The notes: generated by a model from the sequence alone, not told the origin. A stretch of 64,000 bases of DNA from Chrysomallon squamiferum (GCA_012295275.1 CM022670.1:6352661-6416660), one strand, 5' to 3'; counted from the first letter of the stretch, positions 13,982 through 25,376 are shown. Translations and numbers: made by a program.

Positions 13982-15277
13982 TGTGAACATGTTATTGATT
14001 TCTATGGAAAATTCAATTTCAGAATAACCAAAATAGTTTGAAATTTATCATCTGATCCTAGAAAATCAATTAATGTTTCCTAATTGAAGAAATGTTTGAC
14101 ATTCGATATCTGATCCCAGAAAATTAATTTATATGTTCCAGTGATGTCGTTAAACAAATGTTTGAACTTCACCAGTAAGAGAAAATTAATTAATGTAATG
14201 CAGTGATGTAATTCAAATAAATTTAAAATTAGTTACCTGATTAAACTGTTGTTGTTGTAGTCGTGTGGGAGATTCTCCTATAATGGGAGCTGGAGCGTAT
14301 GCCAGCAACGATGTTGGGGCTGCAGCAGCGACTGGCGATGGTGACATCATGATGAGATTTCTACCAACGTTAGTGTCAAAACATCGTCTACTGATCTAGC
14401 AACAACTTTTTAAATTGAAATAAAAATAATTAAAACAAGACCACTGCAATTACAACAACTATAACAACTATAATAACAGTAATAGCAACAACAACAAGAG
14501 CAATCAAAATTATAAAAATTAAAATAATAAGAAGAAAAATAAGAATAGCAACAACAACAAGAGCAATCAAAATTATAAAAATAGGAATAATAAGAAGAAA
14601 AATAAGAATAGCAACAACAATAGTAACAATTCTACAATATTAACAACTACAACAATAAACATAACTGCATTTGTCAGTACATTCTTTAAAATCAATTCAG
14701 CATTTCACAAGTGTTAACATTCCCTCTGTTGTTGATTTTTGTTTGTTTTCAGTTTCAATGCGGTCTCCATGTTATCTAACAGCCTTTCTCCTACTGAAGC
14801 AGCAAAACGATCTCTTCTCCCTATTATTAAAAAATATCCACATTTTGCCGGTGCTGTTGTTGTAGCTAGTGTCGCTGGTGACTATGGTAAGTTTTATTTG
14901 CTTCATGTCAGTTTAACACTGTCTGTCTCTCCATATGTCGTATTTTAAGTGAAACTACTGATCTGTATTTTATTATTACTTTAAAAAGAAAAATGTACTG
15001 TGTGTGTGTTTAACTGTAAGTTTGAAACTGTGTATATTTACTAACAGATAGATATGTGAATGATTACACTGTTATTTTATCTTATTATTCTTATCATTGT
15101 TGTTGTTGTTGTTCTTATTATTATGTTATGTTAGGTAATAATTATTAAATATTATTAAAATATTTATTTATTTATTTATTCACAGGTGCTGCTTGTCATG
15201 GTTTCCGTTCATTTGAGTTTTCAGTGAGAGTCAAGGAAATGTCCAACGTCACAGTTGTACAAGTCACGTGTACATAG
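10839..15277 (+). CDS. AGA: Aspartylglucosaminidase (N4-(beta-N-acetylglucosaminyl)-L-asparaginase), 8 exons
   Basis: This Ntn-hydrolase cleaves the GlcNAc-Asn bond in the last steps of lysosomal glycoprotein breakdown. Exons: 10839-10965, 12066-12222, 12644-12756, 13062-13174, 13681-13871, 14261-14368, 14753-14886, 15186-15277. All introns are GT-AG, phases agree, and the product has 344 residues (human 346). Residues 1-22 form a signal peptide ([20 protein letters not shown], then cleavage near QA). The HDTIG motif places the autocleavage nucleophile at Thr207 (human Thr206). Substrate contacts Arg235, Asp238, Thr258 and Gly259 are present, as is the GGSPDE...TLDAMIMDG block. Possible N-glycosylation sites are Asn38, Asn150 and Asn335. 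Three of the four human disulfides are conserved (Cys65-70, 164-180, 318-343) and the fourth is absent at both positions. Introns hold (AAT)n, (TTTA)n and (ATGT)n repeats and a 63-bp duplication. The gene looks intact. Confidence 0.97.
11202..11279. repeat. (AAT)n microsatellite in AGA intron 1
   Basis: AAT triplets with one ACT interruption near the right end. Confidence 0.95.
11969..12036. repeat. (TTTA)n microsatellite before AGA exon 2
   Basis: Tandem TTTA units end about 30 bp before the exon 2 acceptor (CTGTGACAG at 12057-12065), so the repeat serves as part of a T-rich acceptor region. Length changes here could affect splicing, but this is inference. Confidence 0.9.
13390..13457. repeat. 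(ATGT)n microsatellite in AGA intron 4
   Basis: About 16 ATGT units flanked by degenerate GT/AT repeats and by a duplicated TTCTATTTATGGATGTATAT segment (near 13271 and 13355). Confidence 0.95.
14482..14625. repeat. 63-bp tandem duplication in AGA intron 6
   Basis: A unit starting ATAGCAACAACAACAAGAGC at 14482 recurs at 14545 and begins a third time at 14608. The period is exactly 63 bp with few differences. Confidence 0.95.
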
Positions 15278-15467
15278 CGTCAGACAACACAAGGGAGACA
15301 ACTGTACCAGATCTTTTTATATTACTTACATTAAATAATAATAATAATAATAATAATATTAATAATAATAATAATAATAATATTAATAAGAATAAGAATA
15401 AGAATAATAATAAGAATAAATAAATAAAAAACAATGAAAGAGAACAAAATATCAAAGCAAAGCAATC

Positions 15468-15473
15468 AATAAA
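15468..15473 (+). terminator. Candidate AGA polyadenylation signal
   Basis: AATAAA lies about 190 bp after the AGA stop codon in ordinary sequence, unlike the earlier AATAAA copies inside the (AAT)n tract at 15334-15425. It is followed by T/GT-rich sequence. Other hexamers nearby keep the choice uncertain. Confidence 0.4.
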
Positions 15474-16038
15474 CATTCTGTCATGCTGTTTGTTTTCATT
15501 TCCATTGTTAGGGTTTGAATATGTATTGATCAAATGGTAATGTTAAAGAAACAAAATATTTATATTTTGCTAAAAAAAAAGATCTATGTAGCATCTCTCT
15601 CTATAGGTGTGTGATATTATATGTGTGTGTATATGTACGTATGTATGCTTAACGTATGTAGTATAATGGTATATAAAAATATTTTTAAAGAAATTCATTT
15701 TGTAATTTCTGTTTACTACATTGTGTAATTACACATACAGATAGTACTGTGAAATTAATTAAAATTGTATATGCTAATAAGAAAGAAAAAAGTGACTGCA
15801 TGTTTCTCTGTGTGATTATTATATATTACGTCGACAATGGAATGACGTCATCACTATATAGCGCTGGTAGAAGGACTGTGTTTTGCAGATGGGTGTTAAC
15901 AACATAATTAATTTAAAAGCTAGGAAATAGTCTTAATAGAGATCCTTCTTTTATTTACAGGTAACTGCATGTTTTTATTTTCTTTTTGTATTTGGCTTTT
16001 TGATAGATCAAAGAGTGACGCCCTGAACAGATACAAAA

Positions 16039-16040
16039 CC

Positions 16041-16094
<54 letters not shown>
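16039..16094. repeat. (AAT)n microsatellite
   Basis: Uninterrupted AAT triplets. Confidence 0.95.
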
Positions 16095-16931
16095 TCTTTG
16101 ATAAACAAAACAATAATTTCTTTCAGTACGTTCATAAGAGAACATTCTACTGTTTTAATACTCAGTAAACAGTGAAAGAAAATGATCGGTGATTTCATTA
16201 ACAGTTATACAAAGTGTTTAGCCGCAACTTGTTTGAGATTTGGCTTTAAGAGAAGGTAATGTTAAGCATTTTCTTTTATATGGAGAAGTCTATATGAAAA
16301 GAGTTTGATTGGAATTATCCACGAAAGACTTGATCAGATTTCGTTTGTCTTATGTCAAAAAATCCCCACACTATTAGACTATAATGTGATACTATAACCA
16401 CACACTAATGTATGCCAGTTTGTGATAAGTCATAGGCTTACAGTATTTTCTCGTTTAATTTTTAATTTTTATTTTTTTTTTTTTTTTTTTTTTTAAAACT
16501 AATTACTTATAACATAAAAGGAAAAGAGTTATTGTTATGGGTTTACAATATTTTCACTTCTATCTTATCTTTGTAATTTGATTCTGGACAAAAACGTTGC
16601 ACGTTGTCAGCTAATTAAAAAGTGTAAGACGAGAAAAACAAAAGAACTGAAAGAAATGTTGAACAGTTTCCTTATACAATTACATCTGTGATTCGTTTTT
16701 CAGAATTAATTCTTCATTCTTTTTCTTTTTTTTTTTTCTTTTTTTTTTTCATTTTTTATTTTCATCTCTTTTGTTTGCGACAGAACTGTTAAAATTTTCT
16801 TTACAGTTTTTATTTTTATTAATCTTTTTTAATTTACAATATTTGTAAACTGTATTGCAGCTGAGTAACATTTTATTCATAGTGTAAAAATGTCATCCTT
16901 AATATCATACACGTCATTCTTCTTCTTCTTC

Positions 16932-16972
<41 letters not shown>

Positions 16973-17317
16973 GTATCCTAGTATGTATTAAAAATATTAA
17001 ATCATTTAATATTGATGCAGTAGTAGTAGTCGCAGTAATAGTAGTGGTAAAGGTAGTAGCAGTAATATTTTAGTGAGAGCAGTGGTTGCTACAGTGTTAG
17101 AAGCAGCAAAGATGACAGTAGTATTAATAGTCATCGTATAGATATTATTATTATTATTATTAGAAGTAGTAGTAGTAGTAGTGGTAGTAGTAGTAGTCTA
17201 CAAAATGAAACGTTCTCTTTTCTGTTTTGTTTATTTCATATAAGTACAATTAATACCATCAGATATTGTTATGAAATTTAAAAAAAAAAATATATATGAA
17301 TAAACAAAACTGCAAAT

Positions 17318-17356
<39 letters not shown>

Positions 17357-18779
17357 AAGAAGAAGAAATTAGTTTAAATATATCAGTGGTAAAATCGTTA
17401 ACCATTAAAATATAAAAAGTAAAATTTGTCCTGTGACATTATCGAAAAAAATAAGAAAAGAAAAAAAGACAACTGACATATGTCAGTTAGAAGAATCGAT
17501 ATTTTCTGTATGGTAAAGAAGGAAATCTAACGTGAAATGGCTAATGTACAAGATAGATTACTATTATTACAGCTACGACAGTTTTTATAAATCTGACTTT
17601 TTTTTTTCTTCAAATTATTATAAATGTCGGTAAATGAACTCATTAAATGCACTTTTCAGCTCTTGGCGAACAGCAGTGAATTTATATATATTTATTGATT
17701 GATTGTATATTTCAGTCATGCAAGTGATATTTAATAAACTAATGGCTGGAACGGGACATTTTCCAATAACGTAATACTGATGTAAAATTAGAACAAAAAC
17801 ATTACTGTTTATAATGTCTAGCGCATGAAACGTGTAAGAGAGAATCGACAGGTGTAATTAATACTGTGTCAGTTCTCTTACTGAGAAAACATTGATTATC
17901 TCCTGTAAAGCAAATGTTTGACAGTTCTGACACTTCGATGTGTGTTTTGTTTATGGAGAACAATTTCATTATTCTAGAGTAAAAGCGGCCATTTTCCCAT
18001 CAAACTTGTCCTCTCATGACGTCATTTGAAAAATGAGAAAATACTGTTGCAGTTTCGATGGCTTTTTGATAATTCTAGAACAAATATATATAATAACACA
18101 ATAACCAGAGAGTTTGATTGCTTACTTCAAAAATATACCATCGTCGTTGTCGTCGCCAGAATCGTCGCAGTCGTATTTTTTAAATCTTAACTTCTTGTTG
18201 TTATGTTTCAATGTTAAGTCATTTCGTCACAAATGAAAATTGTAATCCCACTGGGCCATTGGTTTCGTATATTTTGGAGACCAAACACTAGAAGACACGC
18301 CCTTTTTAACCTATATTGTAAAATTTTCAAAAAAACGTATTTCACAAAGTATTGGTAATTATCGATATTTAGAGATTTGGAATAAAAATAAATCTCTATA
18401 CCAGACACTGAATAATCCTATTAATAAATACTGCACACAAAAGTTAAAAAAAAAAAATAAATAATGAAAAAAATAAAACATAATTCAATATATACATTTT
18501 AAGAAAAAAAAGACATTTCAAGTCTATTCAAGTCATTTCGAGTCTGTTTCCGAAAACCAGGGCAAGGTCGTCTAATACTGAACAGTTCCTACAATGAACT
18601 ATTTAAATCTCTTACTCGGGAAACGTGACGAGTTGGATCAAGAATAATAATAATAAGCTAATCTGAGTCTGCATGACGTTGTCACGTTAACCTTTCGTGA
18701 TGAAACATATACAAATGTAATTTGCAAATTTTTAAATCACATTATTTCAGTTAAATGCTAGAAATATTTTTTTATCTAT

Positions 18780-19057
18780 TTTTATTAGTACTATTACTGT
18801 TGCTGCGGTTGCTTTTACTGCTGCAACTACTACTATTTCTATTACTACTACTACTACTACTACTCTATTATTATTATTATTTTTACTATACTATTATTAC
18901 TATTATTATTGCTACTACTATTACCACTAATATTACCACCGCTAGTATTACTACTATTAGTAGCCATACTAATATTATTACTACTAATAGTAATACTACA
19001 ACTGCTATAATTAGGATTATTACTGCTTATGTTATTACTACTACTACTATTTTTATA
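18780..19057. repeat. Degenerate ACT/ATT trinucleotide repeat
   Basis: About 280 bp of ACT, ATT and related triplets. The long Leu/Tyr/Ile/Thr-rich open frame across it is a repeat artefact. Confidence 0.9.
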
Positions 19058-19511
19058 TTAATTTAATTTATATATATTTTTATGTATGATCGTTTCTCTG
19101 TAAAGTATAGTGTGGTATTTATTCCGTTGTTTACCTATGTTTCATTACTATTAACAGCAGTGTAAATATATTATTGTGTTAATCTGTCAGCGTGAAATGA
19201 TCAGCAACTAAGCATGATTAGTTACTTACGGACTGGGATTATCAGCTATTCACAGCTCTCTCGCGTGTTTGGTTTCCGCTGATCTAGCAAGCGGAACGTT
19301 CAGTGTTTATAGAATTAGGGTCGGATCTAGATCAACTGACAGTCGGAGATCTCAGTAATAAGATTTCTTAACATGTTTATTATTTATTGTGAACATTCCC
19401 AAATCTATGTTTTGTTTTATGTTTTCCTGTCCAGTCTTAATTAGTAAGAAACTGTAACTGCCAAAGAGCACAGATAAAAATTATCTAGGGGTCGCTACTA
19501 AGTTCCACTCG

Positions 19512-19604
19512 TGACGTCATCAAATACATCGCGGACAAGTTTGATTCAGTATTCAGTTATCAGTACCCGTCTACGAAATGACGTCACTACTCCAGTTATA
19601 AAAG
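19512..19604 (+). promoter_or_regulatory. Candidate CRE + TATA promoter
   Basis: Two perfect CRE palindromes (TGACGTCA at 19512-19519 and 19579-19586) precede a good TATA box (TATAAAAG, 19597-19604). The nearer CRE ends 10 bp before it, and a third CRE lies downstream at 19728-19735. This is classic cAMP-responsive core promoter spacing. Transcription would start near 19630, toward the gene at 20914. A strong donor (ATG/GTAAGT at 20390) and an acceptor (TTTCAG ending 20724) between them would allow a 5' untranslated exon. No transcript evidence is available. Confidence 0.45.
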
Positions 19605-19739
19605 GGGTAAACCGGGGTGACATTCTGTAATAGTGTCATTTTATTGTCATATTTTGTTATAAGTCCTAAACAAATGAAATATATAATCTCAAACAGATGA
19701 AATAACACTCTGGGAGACGTCCCCAGCTGACGTCATTCG

Positions 19740-19820
19740 CCCTTTGGTGAACTATTAACCACTTTAAGAAACAATGATCTAAATGACAAGTTTAGATTAC
19801 GCATGTTCATCAGATTGTTT
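19740..19820 (+). repeat. Inverted repeat, left copy
   Basis: This 81-bp segment matches the reverse complement of 24257-24337 with about six mismatches. A further 10 bp (19686-19695) matches 24338-24347, but here a 44-bp insert containing a CRE separates it from the main block. The two copies flank the gene at 20914-23968. Confidence 0.9.
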
Positions 19821-20559
19821 CAGATTATACCAAAGTATATCCAATTTCATTAGATCGTTTACTCTTTAAACGAAAACCCGTAATAATAATTTTAATTGGA
19901 ATGGGCATGCTCAGGTATTTCGGTGTCCTATAACTTTTTTTTTTTTTTTTACACTATTTTACGAAAATCGGAATATTTCGTGAAATAAAGTAAACCCGCT
20001 TCCAGATCACAAAGATCAAGAGACCTACCGATACCTCACGACTCTGCCGCTAGAAATCAGCGCGTTCCAGTATGTTAATAATGAAATGCTTTATTAACAG
20101 ACGTGTTCTGAAATGAGTAATCACAGAGAAGTTTTGTACGACGCAACTCACCTGAGAAGTACGGGGTGTCGAATTCCAGACATGAAGTACCGTTTTACAC
20201 GGATCACATACCGTGACGTTTACTGTCGTAACTGTCTACATGTTACAGCTGTGTTAGTCTGTTCACGCTTCATCGAATCTAACTGTCGTCTTATTTATCC
20301 GTTTTCTTTTTCAGACGCAACCGTCTAAGTCTGTTCATTTTAATACACACACACGAAGTAACATTTTCCTGTATAAGAAGACTTCGTAATGGTAAGTAAT
20401 TAAGACAAGACGTATTATTCAAAACGTAACCTTTCAGTAGGTAGGCTTTAAGGTTATACTGTTCAAAAACTGCATGTATTTACAACCGTCTCTCTGTCTG
20501 TGTGAAATATCCGTGAATGTATGTGTTATGTATATGTGTGTGTGTATGAGTGCATGTGT

Positions 20560-20572
20560 GTACATATGTATG

Positions 20573-20604
<32 letters not shown>

Positions 20605-20610
20605 CATGCA
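20560..20610. repeat. (ATGT)n microsatellite
   Basis: ATGT tetranucleotides within a longer GT/AT-rich stretch (20510-20720). Confidence 0.9.
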
Positions 20611-20913
20611 TGCCTACATGAATATATATATGTGTGTATGTATTTATGTATTTGTGTAAGTAAGAATATATCTAATTATATATATGTATATGTGTATATG
20701 TATATATATATATATCACATTTCAGTTGACTGCCGTTTGAAAGCTTGTCAGTTTGTCAGCAAGGAATAAATGAATAAAAAAACAAACCAGCAAAGCATCA
20801 TCGTCGTATAAAAAAGAAAATCAAAATTTAAAAAAGTAAATATATTAACAAGCAATTATATAAAAAAATAACGAAAAATAAAAAGAAGAAAATGTAAAAG
20901 AAAGGTGTCAACC

Positions 20914-21418
20914 ATGTCCATCACAACTCGAGCGTCGCTGAAATCTACATCAACGACTGACCCCGGCAACCACGTCGCCAGCTTGACAACGTCAGCAGCC
21001 AAGGGAAGACAACGTCCGCGAAGACGATTAAGTAGTCAGATGACATCGACAACATCTTTCGATGAGCCTGACATGACGATTCCAACGAGGAAACTTTCGA
21101 AGGAATTCAAGTTCGAGTTGCTGCATTATCAGATTCTGAAACCTTTAAGAAAGACAGAGTGTGTTTACCGTAATACTCTTCCATCTCTGCAAGGTAAGTG
21201 CCATTTGTCTGAGTATGTACACAAAATTCAGATATCTTCAAATGGAAAGTAATTAACTTTTTGAAGTCTAAAAAAAAAAAAAAAAAAAAAATAATAATAA
21301 TAATAAATATAAATAAATGAATAAATAAATAAGTAAAATATAAAATAATAGTAATAATAAAAATAATAATAATAATAATAAATATAAATAAATTAATAAA
21401 TAAATAAGTAAAATATAA

Positions 21419-21467
<49 letters not shown>

Positions 21468-23748
21468 TGTATGAATGAATGAATGAATGAATGAAAAGAA
21501 AAAAAAAAAAAATTAAGAATTAAAATCCACCGATATCATCGTCTGTTCAGATAAAGATGTATCAGTCTCATAAAGAAACAATACATATCAAACTGTCTGG
21601 TTTGTCGATTGCAAACATCACGATGCTACTTTTTCTTACTTATATACGAAATGAAATGTATCCTTGACAACGCCGGCAAATAATCTTATCATATTTTAAT
21701 TACTCTTTTATTCATGATTTCTTAATTATTATTATTATTATTTTTTTTTTTTTGTCCTATTTTAATTACAATTAGCCAGATTTAACAACAAAGGCATGCA
21801 GACTAAATATATCTGAGTTCTGTCCTTTGATTTGTAGCCGTGACGTCATGGCGTACATTGTGAACTAATTTGCTGTTAAGTTTCTTCAAAGACTGTAAGT
21901 AAAAATACAGTTGTCTGCCCGAAATAAACGCAATAACGTCACGAATTCAGTTATCAAGTAAAATGGCGGCCTTCAAATGCTTTGTAACAGTATCATTTTA
22001 TTATTAAACTTGCCATTAAACCATTGGAACCGATTATAGGTGTAATACAAATAATGTTCTGAACAAAAAGAATGTAATGAGAATTAACAAACACACAGAA
22101 GACAGTCTGATTTAGATTTTATTAATCACAATAAAATAATCTACACGTACCACCGTAATACTGATCATTTCCATTATCATTTATTCCGTCGTCTCGTTAT
22201 CATCTCATCATCATTAATTATGTTCAATTTTCATCAATCACGAAAATCAACCAACACGACAGCGACATCCTCACCCCACAGAAGCTAATGAATGAGTTTC
22301 AAAGTACAGTGGTACCTTGACCTATGAGTTTAATTCGTTCCGTCACCGAGCTCGTATCTCATTTTGCTCGTACATCAAATCAATTTTCACAACTGAAATT
22401 AATTGAAATACCATTAACCCGTTCCAGCCCCCACATTTCCATTTTTTTTTTTTTTTTTGTATCGTGTTTTTAAATAAGAAAAATGTATTTACAAATGACA
22501 AATTTGTATAAAAACAAAATAAGAGAATGTAAAGAAATAAATTGGTTTTGTAAAGTGTATTTATCTTGAAGATCAGACAAAATATTTTAACGCCTTTGGC
22601 TGGAGTTACAGCCTTTATCGACTTCTTCAGTTTCAGTATGGTACTACGCTCGTACTGCCTAACCAAGTTGACTACATGCACACCTCGCTCATGTTTTTCA
22701 ATGATTTCATGCTTTAATTCAATCGACATCATCCACTTCTTCTTCTCAGCATTTTCTTAAGGTTCATGGAAAGAAATTTGGCTAAATATTGCACAAAACG
22801 CGAGTACAATACACCAGAGATGCGTCCGCGCCGAGTTAACCACGTCAAGTAAACGAGTGAGACGCGGGATGCTGGCCGGATGTTGTGTTGTTCGTTGCAC
22901 CAACTAGCGGCGTATCTGAATTTCGCTCGTAACTTGGATTTTGGCTCGCAACTCAAAGCATAAAATCGCCCGACCAATGCTCGTAACTCGTAAACTGGGG
23001 CACTCGTAAGTCGAGGTACCGCTGAAAGTAAATGTAAATATGTAAAAAAACAACAAAAAAAAAAAAAAAAAAAAAACAGTGAATGAAAAAAAAACCATTA
23101 CATTACAGACGTGCAGGTGTACAGAACCAATAATGTATCTGGATGTAGTTTTTTTTTTTTTAATAAAAAAAACACAAAATGAAGAACAAAGAAAACAAAA
23201 AAAAAGAAATAACAATATCGAAGACAGATAAAGACAGTAATTTACCTGTAATTACCAGAAAGAAAAAAATACGTTAATTCGTCATTTTACTTTCTGCATA
23301 AAAGTCAGAAAAAAAACAATGAAACTCACTAACAGGGAAAAAAAATCTTTTATCTCGATTTTTGTGAAGACTGGATAAAACCTGCTTTCACTTACTTCTC
23401 TTTGTATTTTAAAATGAAACTTTAATAATACAGATTGTTAAAACATCTGGGGACGTCGTACATTACAGAATTATTTCTGTCGTTCAGAAGATATCGTTTA
23501 ATTAATTACCAAGGAAAAACACACCATGCACATAGAAAGCACGTTAAAGATGAAAACACAATCATCAGACAATTTCTTTCTTCTTCTTAAGTATTTACTA
23601 TTTTTATTAGATTGAAATTACTTTTAAAAAATATGTAAAATATCAGTTCCAAACCGTATTATTCAAGGACGTGCCTACGCATGTATACAGTCTTGATCTC
23701 TTTCTTTTATGAAATAAAAATAAACTTACATTGACAAAATAAACGATA

Positions 23749-23808
<60 letters not shown>

Positions 23809-23968
23809 AGCGGTAGAAACTGAGAAAGTGATCAACGAGTTTGAAGCTACGAAGCGGAATCGCCCGAATGACGTCAGATACGGTTATCTAAACGACTGTA
23901 TCAGATCCTACATTGAATATATAAAACAATACGAAATGGTGGAAGACAAAACTCTGGAAAGTTGCTGA
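20914..23968 (+). CDS. Unrecognised two-exon 145-residue protein, possibly LYR-motif-like
   Basis: Exon 1 is 20914-21193 (ATG in AACCATGT context, donor AAG/GTAAGT) and exon 2 is 23811-23968 (acceptor TTACAG, stop TGA). The join falls in phase 1 and gives 145 residues. I do not recognise the protein with confidence. Residues 1-50 are rich in Ser, Thr, Arg and Lys with almost no acids (RQRPRRRLSS), which could be a mitochondrial presequence or a disordered basic tail. Residues 60-140 look helical: KEFKFELLHYQILKPLRK, then VINEFEATKR, then a Tyr-rich last helix (IRSYIEYIKQYEMV). The order helix, xYxxLLK, later EF and basic residue recalls LYR-family complex assembly factors, but Leu-Tyr-Arg itself is not conserved. 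The intron contains a Tigger remnant. A CRE octamer lies inside exon 2 (23869). Confidence 0.75.
21266..21500. repeat. Compound poly-A/(AAT)n/(AAAT)n/(GAAT)n repeat
   Basis: Series of A-rich simple repeats just after exon 1 of the small-protein gene. An AAATATAAATAAAT...AAATATAAAATAATA segment of about 60 bp is duplicated near 21304 and 21379. Confidence 0.9.
22307..23024 (-). mobile_element. Tigger/pogo-like Tc1-mariner DNA transposon, decayed and non-autonomous
   Basis: The left end begins CAGTGGTACCTTGACCTATG after a TA. The right end, read on minus, begins CAGCGGTACCTCGACTTACG. These match at 19 of the first 23 positions. CAGTGGTACCTCGACTTACGAG-type ends and repeated GCTCGTAACT blocks are typical of Tigger elements. 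The element spans about 718 bp and lies in the intron of the small-protein gene. The interior carries the start of a pogo-type transposase on minus. The right TA target duplication has decayed. The element is too short to encode a full transposase. Confidence 0.85.
22580..22770 (-). pseudogene. Tigger transposase N-terminal remnant
   Basis: On minus, codons near 22764-22729 read NLKKMLRRR. A frame change follows, then MMSIELKHEIIEKHERGVH, VVNLVRQYERST and KAVTPAKGV. This is the N-terminal psq/CENPB-type helix-turn-helix of pogo/Tigger transposases. A deletion after RST removes part of the second helix. Frameshifts and the missing DDE catalytic domain show it is dead. Confidence 0.8.
23749..23807. 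repeat. (ATT)n microsatellite forming the acceptor tract of exon 2
   Basis: ATT triplets run up to the TTACAG acceptor of the small-protein gene (exon 2 starts 23811). The repeat therefore supplies the T-rich acceptor tract. Confidence 0.95.
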
Positions 23969-24076
23969 GTCATCATCCTGATATCACAGTTGCGGTAATC
24001 ATCTTCATGTAAATAAATTCACAACAAATTAATCAAATAAATAAATAAATAAAACAAAAATATCAACAACGACAAC

Positions 24077-24108
<32 letters not shown>

Positions 24109-24256
24109 CATAATAATAATAATAATATGATGATGATGATTATGATGGCTGTTACAATAGTAGTAGTTATTGATGTTGCTGCTTGTAAGAGCAGTATAAA
24201 ACAAACGTTTGCGACGGGGAGTTAGTCAAACATAACTCGCTATAGGACAAAATACA

Positions 24257-24337
24257 GAACAAACTGATGAACATGCGTAATCTGAACTTGTCATTTAGAT
24301 CATAGTTTCTTGAAGTGGTTAATGGTTCACCAAAGGG
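24257..24337 (-). repeat. Inverted repeat, right copy
   Basis: Reverse-complement partner of 19740-19820, about 4.4 kb away and starting about 290 bp after the small-protein gene's stop codon. Homology extends 10 bp to 24347. An (ATCT)n tract then begins. Confidence 0.9.
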
Positions 24338-24350
24338 TGTTTGAGATTTA

Positions 24351-24396
24351 AATATCTATCTATCTATCTATCTATGTATGTATGTATGTATGTATG

Positions 24397-24455
<59 letters not shown>
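24351..24455. repeat. (ATCT)n(ATGT)n(AT)n compound microsatellite
   Basis: Three repeats in direct succession, directly next to the right inverted-repeat copy. Confidence 0.95.
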
Positions 24456-24456
<1 letters not shown>

Positions 24457-25250
24457 GAAATAAAATGAAATAAAATATGAGTATATATCACATTGTGTAG
24501 GTTATATCACCTGTACACCGGTCACGTGACATGTGACATGACGTTGTACTCTCGCAGATTTGACTGACTGATAGTTTTTCCAGTATCAGATTTATATGAC
24601 ATAGCTTGAACCTCTAATTTAATAACCAATATAGCCTGCGAACAGTTATTTAATTACTTTGTCATGCATACAAACACAAGATAATTATTTTTCTAATCCC
24701 ATCAAAATATTTAGTCTACTTGATAGAGTGTGTTCCAATGAACCGATAATTTAAATTGTTTTTTTTTCCCTAAAATTTATTTATTTATAATGTAACAGAT
24801 GAAAAATCATTAGCTTATTGAACAGATATGTAATCACATGACTAGAATAATTATTTAATGTTTCCTTGTACAAATATTTCGAATAAAAAAAATAAATACT
24901 AATGAAAAAAAGAGAAAAACGTTTTGCCTCCAGTCATAATATATCGACACAATGGATAAAAAATGTCCTAATCTTCAGACCATCTAGATAATTTTCAAAA
25001 CAGAAATAAATATAATAAAACTAACATTTTACGTACATTGATCTATGTGAAGAATTACAGTTATGTTGTTAAACAGGTATATATGAAGGAATTAAAAGAT
25101 GTCATCCCATCCATCATGACGTCATTTCAGCTGTGCTATTTTCATCTTATTGGTAGTTCGTAATATCAAACAAAACCAAAATTAACTTGATAATTCATAA
25201 CGAATCAAAGGTTATCACCACAGTTTGATTAAAATACTGTTTATGTAATA

Positions 25251-25376
25251 TACATTACATATAGCAAAGTATACATATTCTATTACATATATAAAGCAAA
25301 GAATACATATTCTATTACATATAAAGCAAAGAATACATATTCTATTACATATATAGCAAAGAATACATATTCTATT
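25251..25376. repeat. Minisatellite, about 36-bp unit, about 4 copies
   Basis: Unit of the form TATTCTATTACATATA followed by AGCAAAGAATACA. Small length differences between units give translated repeats on minus that are artefacts. Confidence 0.95.

Larger units (their letters stand above)
15474..19500. other. Gene-free stretch with simple repeats
   Basis: No exon is supported here. It holds (AAT)n at 16039-16094, poly-T runs near 16470, 16730 and 17320, TTC/TTA repeats at 16919-16970, AGT triplets at 17015-17200 and ACT/TTA triplets at 18780-19057. Unique DNA at 15820-15900 and 17940-18060 carries CRE palindromes (15843, 18017). Confidence 0.6.

Noticed and set aside
20130-20190. Consensus minus-strand donor (CAG/GTGAGT near 20150) after a short ATG frame (MSGIRHPVLL)
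   Set aside because: Only about 11 codons, with no downstream minus-strand exon or promoter support.
20113-20328. 71-codon + strand frame before the small-protein gene
   Set aside because: It has an ATG but no recognisable domain and no clear donor in frame. It probably lies in 5' untranslated or promoter-downstream sequence.
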